A DNA stretch of 37,524 nucleotides from an uncultured Planctomycetota bacterium (GCA_902770245.1 CACXSS010000001.1:1-37524); one strand, 5' to 3'; shown: positions 1 through 8,197, counted from the first letter of the stretch. Program-made: numbers and translations. Notes: a model not told the origin generated them from the sequence alone.

Positions 1-2
1 TG

Positions 3-56
3 GCAGTCGTTCTGGAAGCGAAGCCGGAAAAGCGCAATCTGGTAATCAGCCACTAG
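3..56 (+). pseudogene. End of upstream S1-domain reading frame, closed by an in-frame TAG
   Basis: The frame entering from the left reads AVVLEAKPEKRNLVISH and then meets TAG at 54-56. The same frame continues without interruption as AYEFRQQEAEKKEFLAT into the protein at 108. In S1-type proteins the text at this junction is normally '..NLVISRRA..', so the CAC-TAG pair sits where two Arg codons are expected. Either the rpsA-like gene carries a nonsense mutation here, or the read or assembly is wrong. TAG ends other genes in this window (the protease, hsp20, the acyltransferase), so general recoding of TAG is unlikely. Confidence 0.6.
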
Positions 57-107
57 GCGTATGAGTTCCGTCAGCAGGAAGCTGAAAAGAAGGAATTCCT
101 CGCCACG

Positions 108-809
108 ATGAAAGAAGGCGACGTTTTCGACGCGGTTGTCCGCAAGATTATGCCCTTTGGCTGTTTTGTCGATCTCGGGCACGGCGTTGAAGGTCTGGTT
201 CACATCAGCCGCCTGTCGTGGGGACACGTTACAGATCCCAACGAAGTCGTTAAAGAGGGCGAAATGATTAAAGTCATGTACCTCAAGACGGACGACAAGG
301 GCAAGCTGAGTTTCTCCCGCCGGGAAACGATGGCAAGTCCGTGGGAAACCGCGCCGGTCAAGTATGCGGTCAATACGGTATGCACAGCTAAAATCGTCAA
401 GGTTGAACCGTTCGGCGCGTTCTGCGAACTGGAACCGGGCGTTGAAGGCTTGCTTCACATTTCCGAACTGGCTCATCAGCGCGTAGGACATGTTTCCGAC
501 ATCGTCAAAATCGGTCAGGAAGTCCAGGTTCAGGTTATTTCCATGGATCCGCTGGCGCGCAAAATCGGGCTTTCCATCAAAGCTCTGATCGCTCCTCCGG
601 TTAAGGAAGAGTCTGAAGAAGACAACCCCGGACACAAGAAAAAGAAGGAAAATCCGGAAGACCTCGAAGCCAAACCGTTGGCAAAGAAGTACCGTAATAA
701 TAAAACGGATAACCTCAAAGGGGGAACGACCAACAATTCCGGATCCAAATGGGCGACTGATTTTTCCTCTTTGCTGGGAAACATCAAGTCTGAAGAAGAG
801 CAAAACTGA
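108..809 (+). CDS. S1-domain RNA-binding protein (C-terminal part of ribosomal protein S1-like protein)
   Basis: The 233-residue product has two S1 (OB-fold) RNA-binding domains, about residues 1-72 and 85-158. Each carries the typical 'PFG.F......GVEGL.HIS.L' core. A charged, Lys/Glu-rich low-complexity tail follows. Ribosomal protein S1 family members bind mRNA on the 30S subunit. Continuity with the frame upstream of the TAG at 54-56 shows that this is the C-terminal part of a longer multi-S1 protein. The ATG at 108 has a purine-rich AAGAAGGAA about 13 nt upstream and could act as an internal restart. An intact S1 without the stop would make it simply an internal Met. S1 homology is certain; the start and the intactness of the gene are not. 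Confidence 0.8.
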   Translation: MKEGDVFDAVVRKIMPFGCFVDLGHGVEGLVHISRLSWGHVTDPNEVVKEGEMIKVMYLKTDDKGKLSFSRRETMASPWETAPVKYAVNTVCTAKIVKVEPFGAFCELEPGVEGLLHISELAHQRVGHVSDIVKIGQEVQVQVISMDPLARKIGLSIKALIAPPVKEESEEDNPGHKKKKENPEDLEAKPLAKKYRNNKTDNLKGGTTNNSGSKWATDFSSLLGNIKSEEEQN

Positions 810-814
810 TTTTG

Positions 815-856
815 GCGGTAAGTTTTAGAACTCATCGTTCTCATTAAACTTACCGC
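815..856. repeat. Long hairpin between the S1 gene and metK
   Basis: GCGGTAAGTTT (815-825) pairs perfectly with AAACTTACCGC (846-856). Inside it, AGAAC (827-831) pairs with GTTCT (837-841) around a 5-nt loop. No T-run follows, so it is not a canonical intrinsic terminator. Together with the CACTAAC heptads that follow, it resembles the symmetric intergenic elements seen elsewhere in this window. Confidence 0.7.
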
Positions 857-869
857 TTAACGCCGAATC

Positions 870-900
870 CTTACCACTAAACACTAACCACTAACCCTTA
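870..900 (+). repeat. Heptad repeats (CACTAAC/CACTAAA type) upstream of metK
   Basis: Tandem 7-bp units of the form CCACTAA / ACACTAA lie between the hairpin at 815-856 and the metK ribosome-binding site. They belong to the heptad family found in most gaps of the window, with the pyrimidine-rich strand on the sense side just before a start codon. Confidence 0.6.
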
Positions 901-920
901 TTTACATAGGAGAAATTAAA

Positions 921-2138
921 ATGGCAAAAGGCAGATACCTGTTTACCTCTGAAGCTGTCAGTATGGGACATCCCGACAAGTTGGCTGACCAGATTTCTGA
1001 CGGCGTTTTGGACGCTTGCCTGGAACAAGACCCGATGAGCCGCGTCGCATGCGAAACGATGGTTACCACCGGCGTTGCGATTATCGCTGGCGAAATCACC
1101 ACAAAAGCGGTTATCAATTACCCGGACGTTGTTCGCAAGGTTATTCACGATGTTGGATACACTGACGATCAGATGGGGATCTGCGATGAGACGTGCGCTG
1201 TCATGGTCTCTCTGGACAAGCAAAGCCCGGACATTGCTCAGGGCGTCAACGACGCAGACGCTGCTGGCAAGAACGTTGTCTATACGTTCAGCAACGGCGC
1301 TGTTGGATCCCAAACGACCTCTGCCGGTAAAGACGGCGCTGGCGACCAGGGTCTCATGTTCGGATACGCCTGCAACGACACGCCGGAACTCATGCCGCTG
1401 CCAATCGCTCTGGCTCACCGAATCACCAACCGCCTGACCGAAGCCCGTCAGAAGGGCGAAGTCAGCTGGCTGCGTCCGGACAGCAAATCTCAGGTTACAG
1501 TCGAATTCGAAGACAACAAGCCGATTCGAATTGACACCGTCGTCGTTTCAACCCAGCACGACCCGTCTGTTGACCAAAAACAGATTGCGGAATTCGTCAT
1601 TCCGAACGTAATCAAACCGTGCCTGCCGCCGGAACTGGACAAGGGCGACATCAAATTCTACATCAACCCGACAGGCAAATTTGTCGTTGGCGGACCTCAC
1701 GGCGACTGCGGTCTGACAGGACGTAAGATTATCGTCGACACCTACGGCGGCTGGGCGTCTCACGGCGGCGGCGCGTTCTCCGGAAAAGACCCGACGAAGG
1801 TTGACCGCTCTGCAGCGTACATGGCTCGTTACATTGCCAAAAACATCGTTGCCGCCGGTCTGGCTGACCACTGCGAAGTTCAGCTCGCCTACGCTATCGG
1901 CGTTTCAGAACCCGTTTCCGTTCTGGTCGACACCCGCGGAACCGGCAAACTGGCAGACGAAGAACTCACCGCTATCGTCCGCAAAGAATTCAAGCTCAAT
2001 CCGAGCGGAATCATCGAAACGCTGGACCTCCGCAAACCCATCTTCCGCGCCACCGCGGCGGGCGGACATTTCGGTCGAGAAGGCTTCTCTTGGGAAAAGA
2101 CCGACAAGGCTGAAGACCTCAAGAAGTATCTGAAATAA
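921..2138 (+). CDS. metK: S-adenosylmethionine synthetase
   Basis: Makes S-adenosylmethionine from methionine and ATP in the cytoplasm, releasing phosphate and diphosphate. The 405-residue product starts [20 protein letters not shown], with the ATP-binding GHPDK at residues 16-20. It keeps the [12 protein letters not shown] signature and the Gly-rich loop [19 protein letters not shown]. Length is only slightly above the usual ~385-400 residues. The start is supported by AGGAGAAATTAAA just upstream. It is followed by a strong terminator and appears to be transcribed alone or with the S1 gene. No SAM riboswitch-like structure is evident upstream. SAM also feeds the two DNA methyltransferases in the window. 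Confidence 0.97.
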   Translation: MAKGRYLFTSEAVSMGHPDKLADQISDGVLDACLEQDPMSRVACETMVTTGVAIIAGEITTKAVINYPDVVRKVIHDVGYTDDQMGICDETCAVMVSLDKQSPDIAQGVNDADAAGKNVVYTFSNGAVGSQTTSAGKDGAGDQGLMFGYACNDTPELMPLPIALAHRITNRLTEARQKGEVSWLRPDSKSQVTVEFEDNKPIRIDTVVVSTQHDPSVDQKQIAEFVIPNVIKPCLPPELDKGDIKFYINPTGKFVVGGPHGDCGLTGRKIIVDTYGGWASHGGGAFSGKDPTKVDRSAAYMARYIAKNIVAAGLADHCEVQLAYAIGVSEPVSVLVDTRGTGKLADEELTAIVRKEFKLNPSGIIETLDLRKPIFRATAAGGHFGREGFSWEKTDKAEDLKKYLK

Positions 2139-2184
2139 TCCTGCATTGAGCGGCGTCCTAAATTGAGACGTATAATAAACATTA

Positions 2185-2220
2185 AGCGAGAGTTGTGCGT
2201 TTGCGACTCTCGCTTTTTTA
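2185..2220 (+). terminator. Intrinsic terminator of metK
   Basis: A perfect 9-bp stem, AGCGAGAGT (2185-2193) with ACTCTCGCT (2206-2214), is followed directly by TTTTTT. It lies 46 bp after the metK stop codon. Confidence 0.9.
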
Positions 2221-2291
2221 TCCTGATTCAAGAAAGAAATCAGGGATTGACTTTTTTATTATTTCATATATTATTAAGGAAGATCAACTAA

Positions 2292-2333
2292 ATGGAAGTT
2301 TTGATTTGGAATTTAAAAGTTACAAAAATATAA
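2292..2333 (+). other. Possible 13-codon leader ORF before the methyltransferase
   Basis: ATG at 2292 is preceded by AAGGAAG and encodes MEVLIWNLKVTKI. It stops with TAA at 2331-2333, 3 bp before the methyltransferase ATG. The methyltransferase itself has no visible ribosome-binding site, so translation could be coupled. No conservation data are available; this may be chance. Confidence 0.25.
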
Positions 2334-2336
2334 TAT

Positions 2337-3398
2337 ATGAACGTCATAAGTCTATTTAGCGGCTGCGGAGGATTAGACCTCGGATTTGAGAAAGCAGGAT
2401 TTTCAATTCCTGTCGCTAACGAGTTTGATTCTACGATATGGGAAACGTTCAGGGTTAATCATCCTGATACGTATCTTATAGAAAAAGATATATTGCAAGT
2501 AACTAAAAACGAAGTTGCAAAACATATATCTTCCGAAGTGGACGGGATTATTGGCGGTCCGCCTTGCCAGTCGTGGTCTGAAGCCGGTTCGTTAAGGGGT
2601 ATTAACGATAAAAGAGGACAGCTCTTTTTTGAGTATATCAGGATTCTTGAAGAGTTTGCTCCAAAGTTTTTTCTTGCAGAAAACGTCAGCGGTATGTTGG
2701 CTCAGCGGCATAGCTCTGCGGTTAGACGGATACTGGATTTGTTTGACAAAGCGGGATACGACGTTTCTCTTACTTTGGTTAATGCTAAAGATTACGGCGT
2801 TGCCGAAGAAAGAAAACGAGTCTTTTATATTGGGTTCCGTAAAGATTTAGGCATTCGGTTTAGTTTTCCTAAAGGTTCAACAAAAAGCGACAGAAAAAAA
2901 CTTACATTGCGAGACGTTATTTGGGATTTGCAATTTACAGCCGTTCCCTCTGCTGATAAAAATCACCACAATCCCGAAGCAATAAATAATAACGAGTATT
3001 TTACCGGTTCGTTTTCTCCCATTTTTATGAGCCGAAATCGCGTTAAGACGTGGGACGAACAAGCGTTTACGGTTCAGGCGTCCGGCAGACAATGCCAGTT
3101 GCACCCACAGGCGCCAACAATGATTAAATTTGGGAAGAACGATTGCCGTTTTGTAGAAGGTAAAGAGCATCTTTACAGACGCATGACGATACGAGAAGTC
3201 GCTCGCATACAAGGATTCCCAGATGATTTCCAGTTCTTGTATAAAAATACGAATGACGCGTACAAGATGATCGGCAACGCTGTTCCCGTTAATCTTGCCT
3301 ATGAGGTTGCGTGTTCGATTAGAGATCATTTAGAGGGAAAAGTTGCAAACAGGGAAGTAAATCTGCGTTTGTGGGATATGGAGAAGGCAGGCGTCTAA
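2337..3398 (+). CDS. HaeIII-type DNA (cytosine-5) methyltransferase, predicted GGCC-specific
   Basis: A C5-cytosine DNA methyltransferase of 353 residues. It contains motif I ([12 protein letters not shown], residues 6-17), the catalytic motif [10 protein letters not shown] with Cys77, the ENV motif (115-117), and the C-terminal motif [13 protein letters not shown]. The target-recognition stretch [17 protein letters not shown] and the block [27 protein letters not shown] match my recollection of M.HaeIII very closely. This predicts methylation of GGCC, a specificity inferred from family similarity. The gene is immediately followed by its HaeIII-like endonuclease. Base composition is visibly AT-richer than the flanking metK and serC, with many TTA, ATA and AAA codons, which suggests horizontal acquisition. 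The ATG at 2337 has no good ribosome-binding site. Confidence 0.95.
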   Translation: MNVISLFSGCGGLDLGFEKAGFSIPVANEFDSTIWETFRVNHPDTYLIEKDILQVTKNEVAKHISSEVDGIIGGPPCQSWSEAGSLRGINDKRGQLFFEYIRILEEFAPKFFLAENVSGMLAQRHSSAVRRILDLFDKAGYDVSLTLVNAKDYGVAEERKRVFYIGFRKDLGIRFSFPKGSTKSDRKKLTLRDVIWDLQFTAVPSADKNHHNPEAINNNEYFTGSFSPIFMSRNRVKTWDEQAFTVQASGRQCQLHPQAPTMIKFGKNDCRFVEGKEHLYRRMTIREVARIQGFPDDFQFLYKNTNDAYKMIGNAVPVNLAYEVACSIRDHLEGKVANREVNLRLWDMEKAGV

Positions 3399-4364
3399 AT
3401 GACTACAAGAAGTAACGATCAGGGTCGCGCATACGAGTATATTTGGATTCAGACGTTATATAAGGCGTTATATAAACGTCGAAAAACTCGAATAATCGAG
3501 AATTCCAGTTTATTGGCTAATAAGAATGCATGGTCAAATATTGACGAAGATTTGCAGGACGATTTAACGTTATCAGCCCAAGCCGCCATCGATATGTTGT
3601 TGGAATTGGAGCCGATGCTTTTAGAAAGCAATAATGACGAGCTGACGCTGGAATTTCAGATGGATAAAAAAGGCGTCGAAGGCGATGTAAGAGATATTGT
3701 CATTAGTCGAGAATGTACCGCATGGGAAATTGGTCTGAGTATTAAACATCGGCACGAAGACGCTAAACACAGCCGTTTGAGTAAAGATCTGGATTTTGGA
3801 AACAGTTGGTATGGTCTTCCATGCAGTCAACGTTATAAAGATGCGATAAAACCAATCTTTACACGCCTGGAAACAGCAAAGAACGAGAATAAAAACTGGT
3901 CTGATATCGAAGATAAAGAAGAAACGGTTTATATTCCGCTTCTTCAAGCGTTTATTGACGAAATAAAACGAGCTTACAAGAAAGACCGTTCTTTGCCGGA
4001 AAAGCTCCTTGAGTATTTAATTGGCAGTGAAGATTACTATAAGATTATCAGCCATGACGAAAAACGCATTACGCTAATTCGTACATTCAACGTTCATGGA
4101 AGTTTGAACAAACCTGGTCAGGTTAAAGTTTCAATTATTACAGTTCCAAAAGTTAATCTTCCAACGGAACTTGTTGCTGTCAAGTTTAAAACTGACAGTA
4201 AAACTACCGTTGAAATGTATCTTAATAACGGCTGGCAAATCAGCTTTAGAATTCACAGCGCAAGAACAAAGGTTGAACCCAGCCTCAAATTTGCTATTAA
4301 ATTTGAAGGAATGCCAGCAACCGTCAAGACGTTCGTCTGCGAATGGAAATCTAAACAAGATTGA
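3399..4364 (+). CDS. HaeIII-family type II restriction endonuclease (predicted GGCC cutter)
   Basis: The 321-residue product begins MTTRSNDQGRAYEYIW and carries GDVRDIVI, then WEIGLSIKHRHEDAKHSRLS and LDFG..W. Its C-terminal blocks are LNKPGQVK, NGWQISFRIHSA and TKVEPSLKF. These correspond to R.HaeIII as I recall it (Pfam RE_HaeIII family), and the length is near that of R.HaeIII. The conserved Asp/Glu/Lys in the GDVRD and WEIGLSIKH region are the likely nuclease residues (inference). The ATG begins directly after the methyltransferase TAA with no gap, so the two are co-transcribed and probably translationally coupled. This protects the host by making methylase first. It shares the AT-rich composition of its partner. 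It looks intact. Confidence 0.92.
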   Translation: MTTRSNDQGRAYEYIWIQTLYKALYKRRKTRIIENSSLLANKNAWSNIDEDLQDDLTLSAQAAIDMLLELEPMLLESNNDELTLEFQMDKKGVEGDVRDIVISRECTAWEIGLSIKHRHEDAKHSRLSKDLDFGNSWYGLPCSQRYKDAIKPIFTRLETAKNENKNWSDIEDKEETVYIPLLQAFIDEIKRAYKKDRSLPEKLLEYLIGSEDYYKIISHDEKRITLIRTFNVHGSLNKPGQVKVSIITVPKVNLPTELVAVKFKTDSKTTVEMYLNNGWQISFRIHSARTKVEPSLKFAIKFEGMPATVKTFVCEWKSKQD

Positions 4365-4429
4365 TAAAGTATTTATAAAACAAAACCCCGAGAACATACG
4401 TTTCCGGGTCGTCTGTTATTTTAAAGTAT

Positions 4430-4492
4430 AAAAAAACAAGCGAACATCGTGTCATAGCCCGATCAGGGCGTTGTTGACACATGTTCGCTTGT
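4430..4492 (-). terminator. Terminator of serC (leftward), possibly two-way
   Basis: ACAAGCGAACAT (4436-4447) pairs with ATGTTCGCTTGT (4481-4492). The stem continues GTGTCA/TGACAC after one bulged C, and an inner GCCC/GGGC caps it. Read on the minus strand, the stem is followed by TTTTTTT (complement of the A-run ending at 4436), placing it about 65 bp past the serC stop. A weaker hairpin with CCCG/CGGG arms (about 4385-4409) may serve the restriction operon coming from the left. Confidence 0.85.
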
Positions 4493-4556
4493 CTCTGCGT
4501 AGTCTGCGAGGAGTCTGTGTCCTCTGCGTTCAAAAAACTGTACGCAATTATTTTAA

Positions 4557-5645
4557 TCAGCCGTTCTTCTTCTGGAAGTCAACCATGAAGTCGCGCAGAG
4601 CAACGACGCCTTCTTCCGGCATGGCGTTGTAGATGGACGCGCGGCAGCCGCCGACGGAACGGTGTCCCTTGAGCGTGCAAAGTCCGTTTTGAGCCGCTTC
4701 AGCAATGAACTTGGCGTCCATTTCCGGCGTCTGCATACGGAACGGGACGTTCATGATTGAACGGCATTCTTTCTTCGCGTGACCGATGTAGAATCCGTCA
4801 GAGTTGTCGACGACTTCGTACAGCATGGCGGCTTTGCGCTTGTTGATTTCGTACATGTTCGCCAGACCGCCGATGTCGTTGATGAGCCAGTCTGTTACAA
4901 GTTTAACCATGTAGATGGCGAACGTCGGCGGGGTGTTGTGCATCGAACCTTTGCTGTCCTGAAGTTTGTAGTCCAGCATGGCGGGCAACCCTTCCGGAAC
5001 GCGTTCGAGCAGGTCTTCTCTCATAACGATAATCGTAACGCCGGCGGGACCGATATTTTTCTGAGCGCAGGCGAAAATGCAGCCGTAGTCGTTGATGTCA
5101 ATCGGCTTGTGAAGGAAGTCGGACGAGGCGTCGCACAGCAGCGGAACGCCGTCTGGGGTCTTCGGGGCTTTCTGGAACTGGACGCCCTGAATCGTTTCGT
5201 TGCAGCAGTGATAAACGAACGCAGCATTCGGGTCGAGGTCAAGTTCGGAATCGTCCGGAGTGCGGATGAAGTTGTCGGCGGAACCATCCCAGCAGGCGCG
5301 AACGGTCGTTTGGGTTTTGCCCTGTCCCATAGCGGTTTTGCTCCATGTTCCGTTGACGATGTAGTCAGCGGACTTGCCTTTGGCAAGGTTCATGGGAAGC
5401 ATGGCAAACTGAAGGCTTGCGCCGCCCTGTAAGAACAGGACTTTATAGTTGGACGGGATATTGAGCAGCTGACGAAGGTTGGCTTCCGCCGCGCCGATGA
5501 TTTCTTCAAACGGCTTTGAGCGGTGGCTCATTTCCATAACGGACATGCCGCTGTTGTTGTAGTTGAGCATTTCTTCCTGCGCTTTTTTCAGAGCGGGAAG
5601 AGGAAGCATAGCCGGACCAGCTGAAAAATTGTAAATTCTTTCCAT
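4557..5645 (-). CDS. serC: Phosphoserine aminotransferase
   Basis: A PLP-dependent enzyme that converts 3-phosphohydroxypyruvate and glutamate to phosphoserine and 2-oxoglutarate in serine biosynthesis. It can also serve pyridoxal phosphate synthesis. I chose the ATG at 5645, giving 362 residues, the normal family length, starting MERIYNFSAGPAMLP. An in-frame TTG at 5690 would add 15 residues of no family similarity. Visible marks are the N-terminal NFSAGPA, the HRSKPFEEI block, the PLP-binding Lys196 in FACAQKNIGPAG, and the C-terminal RASIYNAMPEEGV. No Shine-Dalgarno is visible before the ATG. It lies 53 bp downstream of rnc on the same strand, so the two probably form an operon ending at the 4430-4492 terminator. 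Confidence 0.96.
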   Translation of the reverse strand: MERIYNFSAGPAMLPLPALKKAQEEMLNYNNSGMSVMEMSHRSKPFEEIIGAAEANLRQLLNIPSNYKVLFLQGGASLQFAMLPMNLAKGKSADYIVNGTWSKTAMGQGKTQTTVRACWDGSADNFIRTPDDSELDLDPNAAFVYHCCNETIQGVQFQKAPKTPDGVPLLCDASSDFLHKPIDINDYGCIFACAQKNIGPAGVTIIVMREDLLERVPEGLPAMLDYKLQDSKGSMHNTPPTFAIYMVKLVTDWLINDIGGLANMYEINKRKAAMLYEVVDNSDGFYIGHAKKECRSIMNVPFRMQTPEMDAKFIAEAAQNGLCTLKGHRSVGGCRASIYNAMPEEGVVALRDFMVDFQKKNG

Positions 5646-5698
5646 GATTGGTAGGTAGGGGTTAAAGGAATTGAAATTGGTAATTATCAATTATGTTG

Positions 5699-6481
5699 TC
5701 AGTCGTCTGACGGGTGAATTGGCTCCTGACCGTCGAGAACGCACATGGCGTTTTCTGCAGCGCGCTGTTCCGCTTCTTTTTTGGACTTTCCCCAAGCGGA
5801 TGGGTAATAATACCCGCCGACTTTCACAGCGACCTTAAAGCACTTGGCGTGTTCCGGTCCCTGAACGTCCAGCAACGCGTAAACAGGCGTTTTTCCATGT
5901 TCTTTTTGGATTCGGCTTTGCAGCGTGGCTTTGTAGTTTTCGCCTTCTTTGCCTTCGATAGCGTCTTCAACGTGGGAGATGAAAAATCTCTCGACGTAAT
6001 CCTGCGCCGTTTCAAAGTCGCTGTCGAGGTAAATTGCTCCGATAATCGCTTCCTGAAGGTTTGCCAGAAGAGACATCGGCATTTCCTGTCCTGTATGAGC
6101 CATTCCGCGTCCAAGGTGGAGAAACCGTCCGATTCCCTGACTTTGGCTGACCAGGGCGCACGTCTGTCGGCTGACGACTATAGATTTTATTTTCGTCATT
6201 TCGCCTTCCTGAAATTCAGGATATTCGCAAAACAGGTACGTACAAATCGTCAGCCCCAAAACGGAATCGCCGAGGAACTCCAAACGCTCATTGGACTTGC
6301 TGCGGCTAATCGCCCCGGAAGAATGCGTAAGAGCTTCTTCCAAAAGGCTTTTATCGTCAAACGTATACCCCAAAACGCGCTCGCAGGCGGCAATATCCGG
6401 GTCGTCGTACGCCTGATTTGACAGGAAATCGTCAGAATCGTCGTCAAAGTCGTCAGAATATCGGCTGCGCGGTGGGGTCAT
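5699..6481 (-). CDS. rnc: Ribonuclease III
   Basis: A double-stranded-RNA endonuclease that processes rRNA precursors and other duplex RNA. The 260-residue product has the nuclease signature NERLEFLGDSVLG (residues 64-76, with Glu68 and Asp72), a second metal-site helix ANLQEAIIGAIYLD (Glu144), and a C-terminal dsRNA-binding domain (about 185-252; HGKTPVYALL, GKSKKEAEQRAAENA). Two oddities stand out. The N-terminus has an acidic Asp-rich extension, about residues 9-18. The position that is Asp114 in E. coli RNase III appears to be Asn141 here, while the critical Glu is kept. The ATG at 6481 is the first good start. It is the first gene of the rnc-serC pair and divergent from the protease gene. 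Confidence 0.95.
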   Translation of the reverse strand: MTPPRSRYSDDFDDDSDDFLSNQAYDDPDIAACERVLGYTFDDKSLLEEALTHSSGAISRSKSNERLEFLGDSVLGLTICTYLFCEYPEFQEGEMTKIKSIVVSRQTCALVSQSQGIGRFLHLGRGMAHTGQEMPMSLLANLQEAIIGAIYLDSDFETAQDYVERFFISHVEDAIEGKEGENYKATLQSRIQKEHGKTPVYALLDVQGPEHAKCFKVAVKVGGYYYPSAWGKSKKEAEQRAAENAMCVLDGQEPIHPSDD

Positions 6482-6560
6482 GTTAAAATAGTTAAATTGT
6501 TTGTATTATTTATTGCGAAAACCAGCGATTAAAAGAAAATCTCTGGAAATCAGAGCAAAC

Positions 6561-6589
6561 TTGCCAAGCTCCTATTTCGTATTTATAAT
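6561..6589 (+). promoter_or_regulatory. Sigma-70-type promoter of the HtrA-like gene
   Basis: TTGCCA (6561-6566), a 17-bp spacer and TATAAT (6584-6589) form a near-consensus housekeeping promoter, about 90 bp before the ATG at 6681. A run of seven C (6625-6631) lies in the predicted leader. Confidence 0.7.
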
Positions 6590-6680
6590 AAATATATTAT
6601 AAAGAAGATTAAAAATAGTAAAAGCCCCCCCACAAGGGAAAAAGGGCGATTTATCATTCTTAACCCCCAACAGAACGATA

Positions 6681-8042
6681 ATGAAAACCCGTAATACAAT
6701 AATATCCGTTTTATTTGCGATTTTGGCTTTTGCGGTCTGCTCGCCCTGTATGTCTGATGACGATGCCGCGGCGGTAAATCAAGCGAAAGGACTGTCCAAA
6801 GCGTTTCGCTCAGCGACAAAAAAAGCGCTGCCCGCCGTCGTTCAAATCAAAAATTCAGACAATATCGAAATGCCGGCTATCGGGTCGGGCGTGATTATTG
6901 ATGGCTCTGGAATAGTTCTTACCAACAACCACGTTACAGTAGACGAAAAAGTCTTGTACGTTCAGCTTACCGACGGGCGAATCTATAAAGTTCTGCAATT
7001 CAGAACCGACCCCTATACAGACCTGGCGGTTTTGCAGATTAAGCCGGAAGAGAAGCTCCCCTTTGCCAAGCTGGGCGATTCCGACCAGATGGATATCGGC
7101 GACTGGGTGCTGGCAATCGGCGCGCCGTTTTCTCTTGACCAGTCCGTCAGCGCCGGAATTATCAGCGCCAAAGACCGCTCTATTGAAGAAATGCCGCGAA
7201 CGACGATGATTCAAACGGACGCCGCTATCAATCCCGGCAATTCCGGCGGTCCGCTTATCAATCTTGACGGCGAGGTTATTGGGATTACCTCTGCAATCTA
7301 TACGACCAAGGGAAGCTACGAAGGCGTCAGCTTTGCGATTCCGTCCAATACCGCCCGCTGGGCAAGCAATGAGCTGCTTCACTACGGAAAAGTGCGCCGT
7401 TCGTACCTGGGCGTTGGCACGTCTCCGGTTCCGCCGCAGACGATTCGCGCTATGGGCATCCCAATTCGCCCGGCGGTGAGGATTTCCCGATTTTTCGCTA
7501 ACAGCCCAGCTGAAAAATCCGGCTTGCAACTTGGCGACATCATTCTGGAATTCAACGGTCAGCCCGTCAAGACGGCGGCGGACATTCAGCGGCTTGTCGA
7601 ACAGACTCCGGCGGGATCTGTCGGGAAAATTACGATTTACCGAAAAGGCGGTCAGCCGTCCCCCTTGATGATGGTTCAGGTCAAAGTCGCGTCCATGCCA
7701 GACGATTTTCTCAAACGCGCCGCCTCTGGGTTTGACGGCGAGGACATTCAGGTGTTCCAGTCCGAAGAATTGGGCTTTTCCGCTATCGACCTTCACCAGC
7801 AATTGGCGGGGCAGATCAACTTAACGCCCAACACCGGGATTTACATCATGGACGTCAGCCAGAACTCTCCCGCCATGCGCGCCGGGTTGAGAAAGGGCAT
7901 CGTCATTCAGGCGTGTAACGGCATTAAAACCTGGACAGTCAACGAGTTTGTCGCCGCGTTGGAACGCGCCGACATCAACCGCGGCGTTATGCTGACGATT
8001 CTGGTCAACGGACGCCCCACGTCGGTTCTGTTGCGAAGGTAG
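6681..8042 (+). CDS. HtrA/DegP-like secreted serine protease with PDZ domains
   Basis: A periplasmic protease/chaperone of the S1C family. A signal peptide spans about residues 1-24 (MKTRNTIISVLFAILAFAV followed by a small-residue stretch). The trypsin-like domain holds His84 (NNHVT), Asp114 (TDLAV) and Ser188 (GNSGGPL), so it should be active. Two PDZ-like modules follow, about 243-335 (SPAEKSGLQLGDIILEFNG) and 370-450 (SPAMRAGLRKGIVIQACNG). At 453 residues it has the usual DegP size. In place of DegP's LA loop there is only a short segment, as in DegS/DegQ-type enzymes. It is expressed from its own promoter (6561-6589), has a weak ribosome-binding site, and ends in TAG. The exact DegP, DegQ or MucD orthology cannot be set from sequence alone. 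Confidence 0.93.
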   Translation: MKTRNTIISVLFAILAFAVCSPCMSDDDAAAVNQAKGLSKAFRSATKKALPAVVQIKNSDNIEMPAIGSGVIIDGSGIVLTNNHVTVDEKVLYVQLTDGRIYKVLQFRTDPYTDLAVLQIKPEEKLPFAKLGDSDQMDIGDWVLAIGAPFSLDQSVSAGIISAKDRSIEEMPRTTMIQTDAAINPGNSGGPLINLDGEVIGITSAIYTTKGSYEGVSFAIPSNTARWASNELLHYGKVRRSYLGVGTSPVPPQTIRAMGIPIRPAVRISRFFANSPAEKSGLQLGDIILEFNGQPVKTAADIQRLVEQTPAGSVGKITIYRKGGQPSPLMMVQVKVASMPDDFLKRAASGFDGEDIQVFQSEELGFSAIDLHQQLAGQINLTPNTGIYIMDVSQNSPAMRAGLRKGIVIQACNGIKTWTVNEFVAALERADINRGVMLTILVNGRPTSVLLRR

Positions 8043-8084
8043 CCAAGGATAGTTACGCCTGGGCGAGAGGTGTGTAAACAAATA

Positions 8085-8131
8085 GACGAAGCCGAAAACC
8101 TCCCTTGGATGGCGCCTGTCTCGGGCGCCTT
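8085..8131 (+). repeat. Copy A of a two-member repeat flanking the DUF805 gene
   Basis: The stretch from AGACGAAGCC to CGGGCGCC recurs at 10490-10540 with about four-fifths identity. Shared cores are TGGATGGCG and CTGTCTCGGGCGC. Internally GGCGCC (8111-8116) pairs with GGCGCC (8124-8129). The two copies are direct repeats bracketing the leftward gene at 8198-10363. Confidence 0.65.
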
Positions 8132-8166
8132 GCTAGCGTGACGAAAAACTCTGTTGAGCCCGGTTC

Positions 8167-8184
8167 GCGGGCGTCTTCGCCCGC
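8167..8184. terminator. Hairpin between convergent genes
   Basis: GCGGGCG (8167-8173), a 4-nt loop and CGCCCGC (8178-8184) form a perfect 7-bp stem, followed on the plus strand by TTCGCCTTTTCTCTT. It lies between the convergent protease and DUF805 genes. The T-run is imperfect, so its strength as a terminator is uncertain. Confidence 0.5.
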
Positions 8185-8197
8185 TTCGCCTTTTCTC

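Noticed and set aside
54-56. TAG recoded as an amino acid
   Set aside because: TAG ends several other genes at the expected length (protease, trkH, hsp20, acyltransferase), so global recoding is unlikely.
810-920. SAM riboswitch upstream of metK
   Set aside because: The hairpin is a simple inverted repeat. The conserved multi-helix core of known SAM riboswitches is not seen.
6855-7802. Antisense open frame across the HtrA-like gene
   Set aside because: It has Asn/Arg/Val-rich shadow composition, no ribosome-binding site and no recognisable domain.
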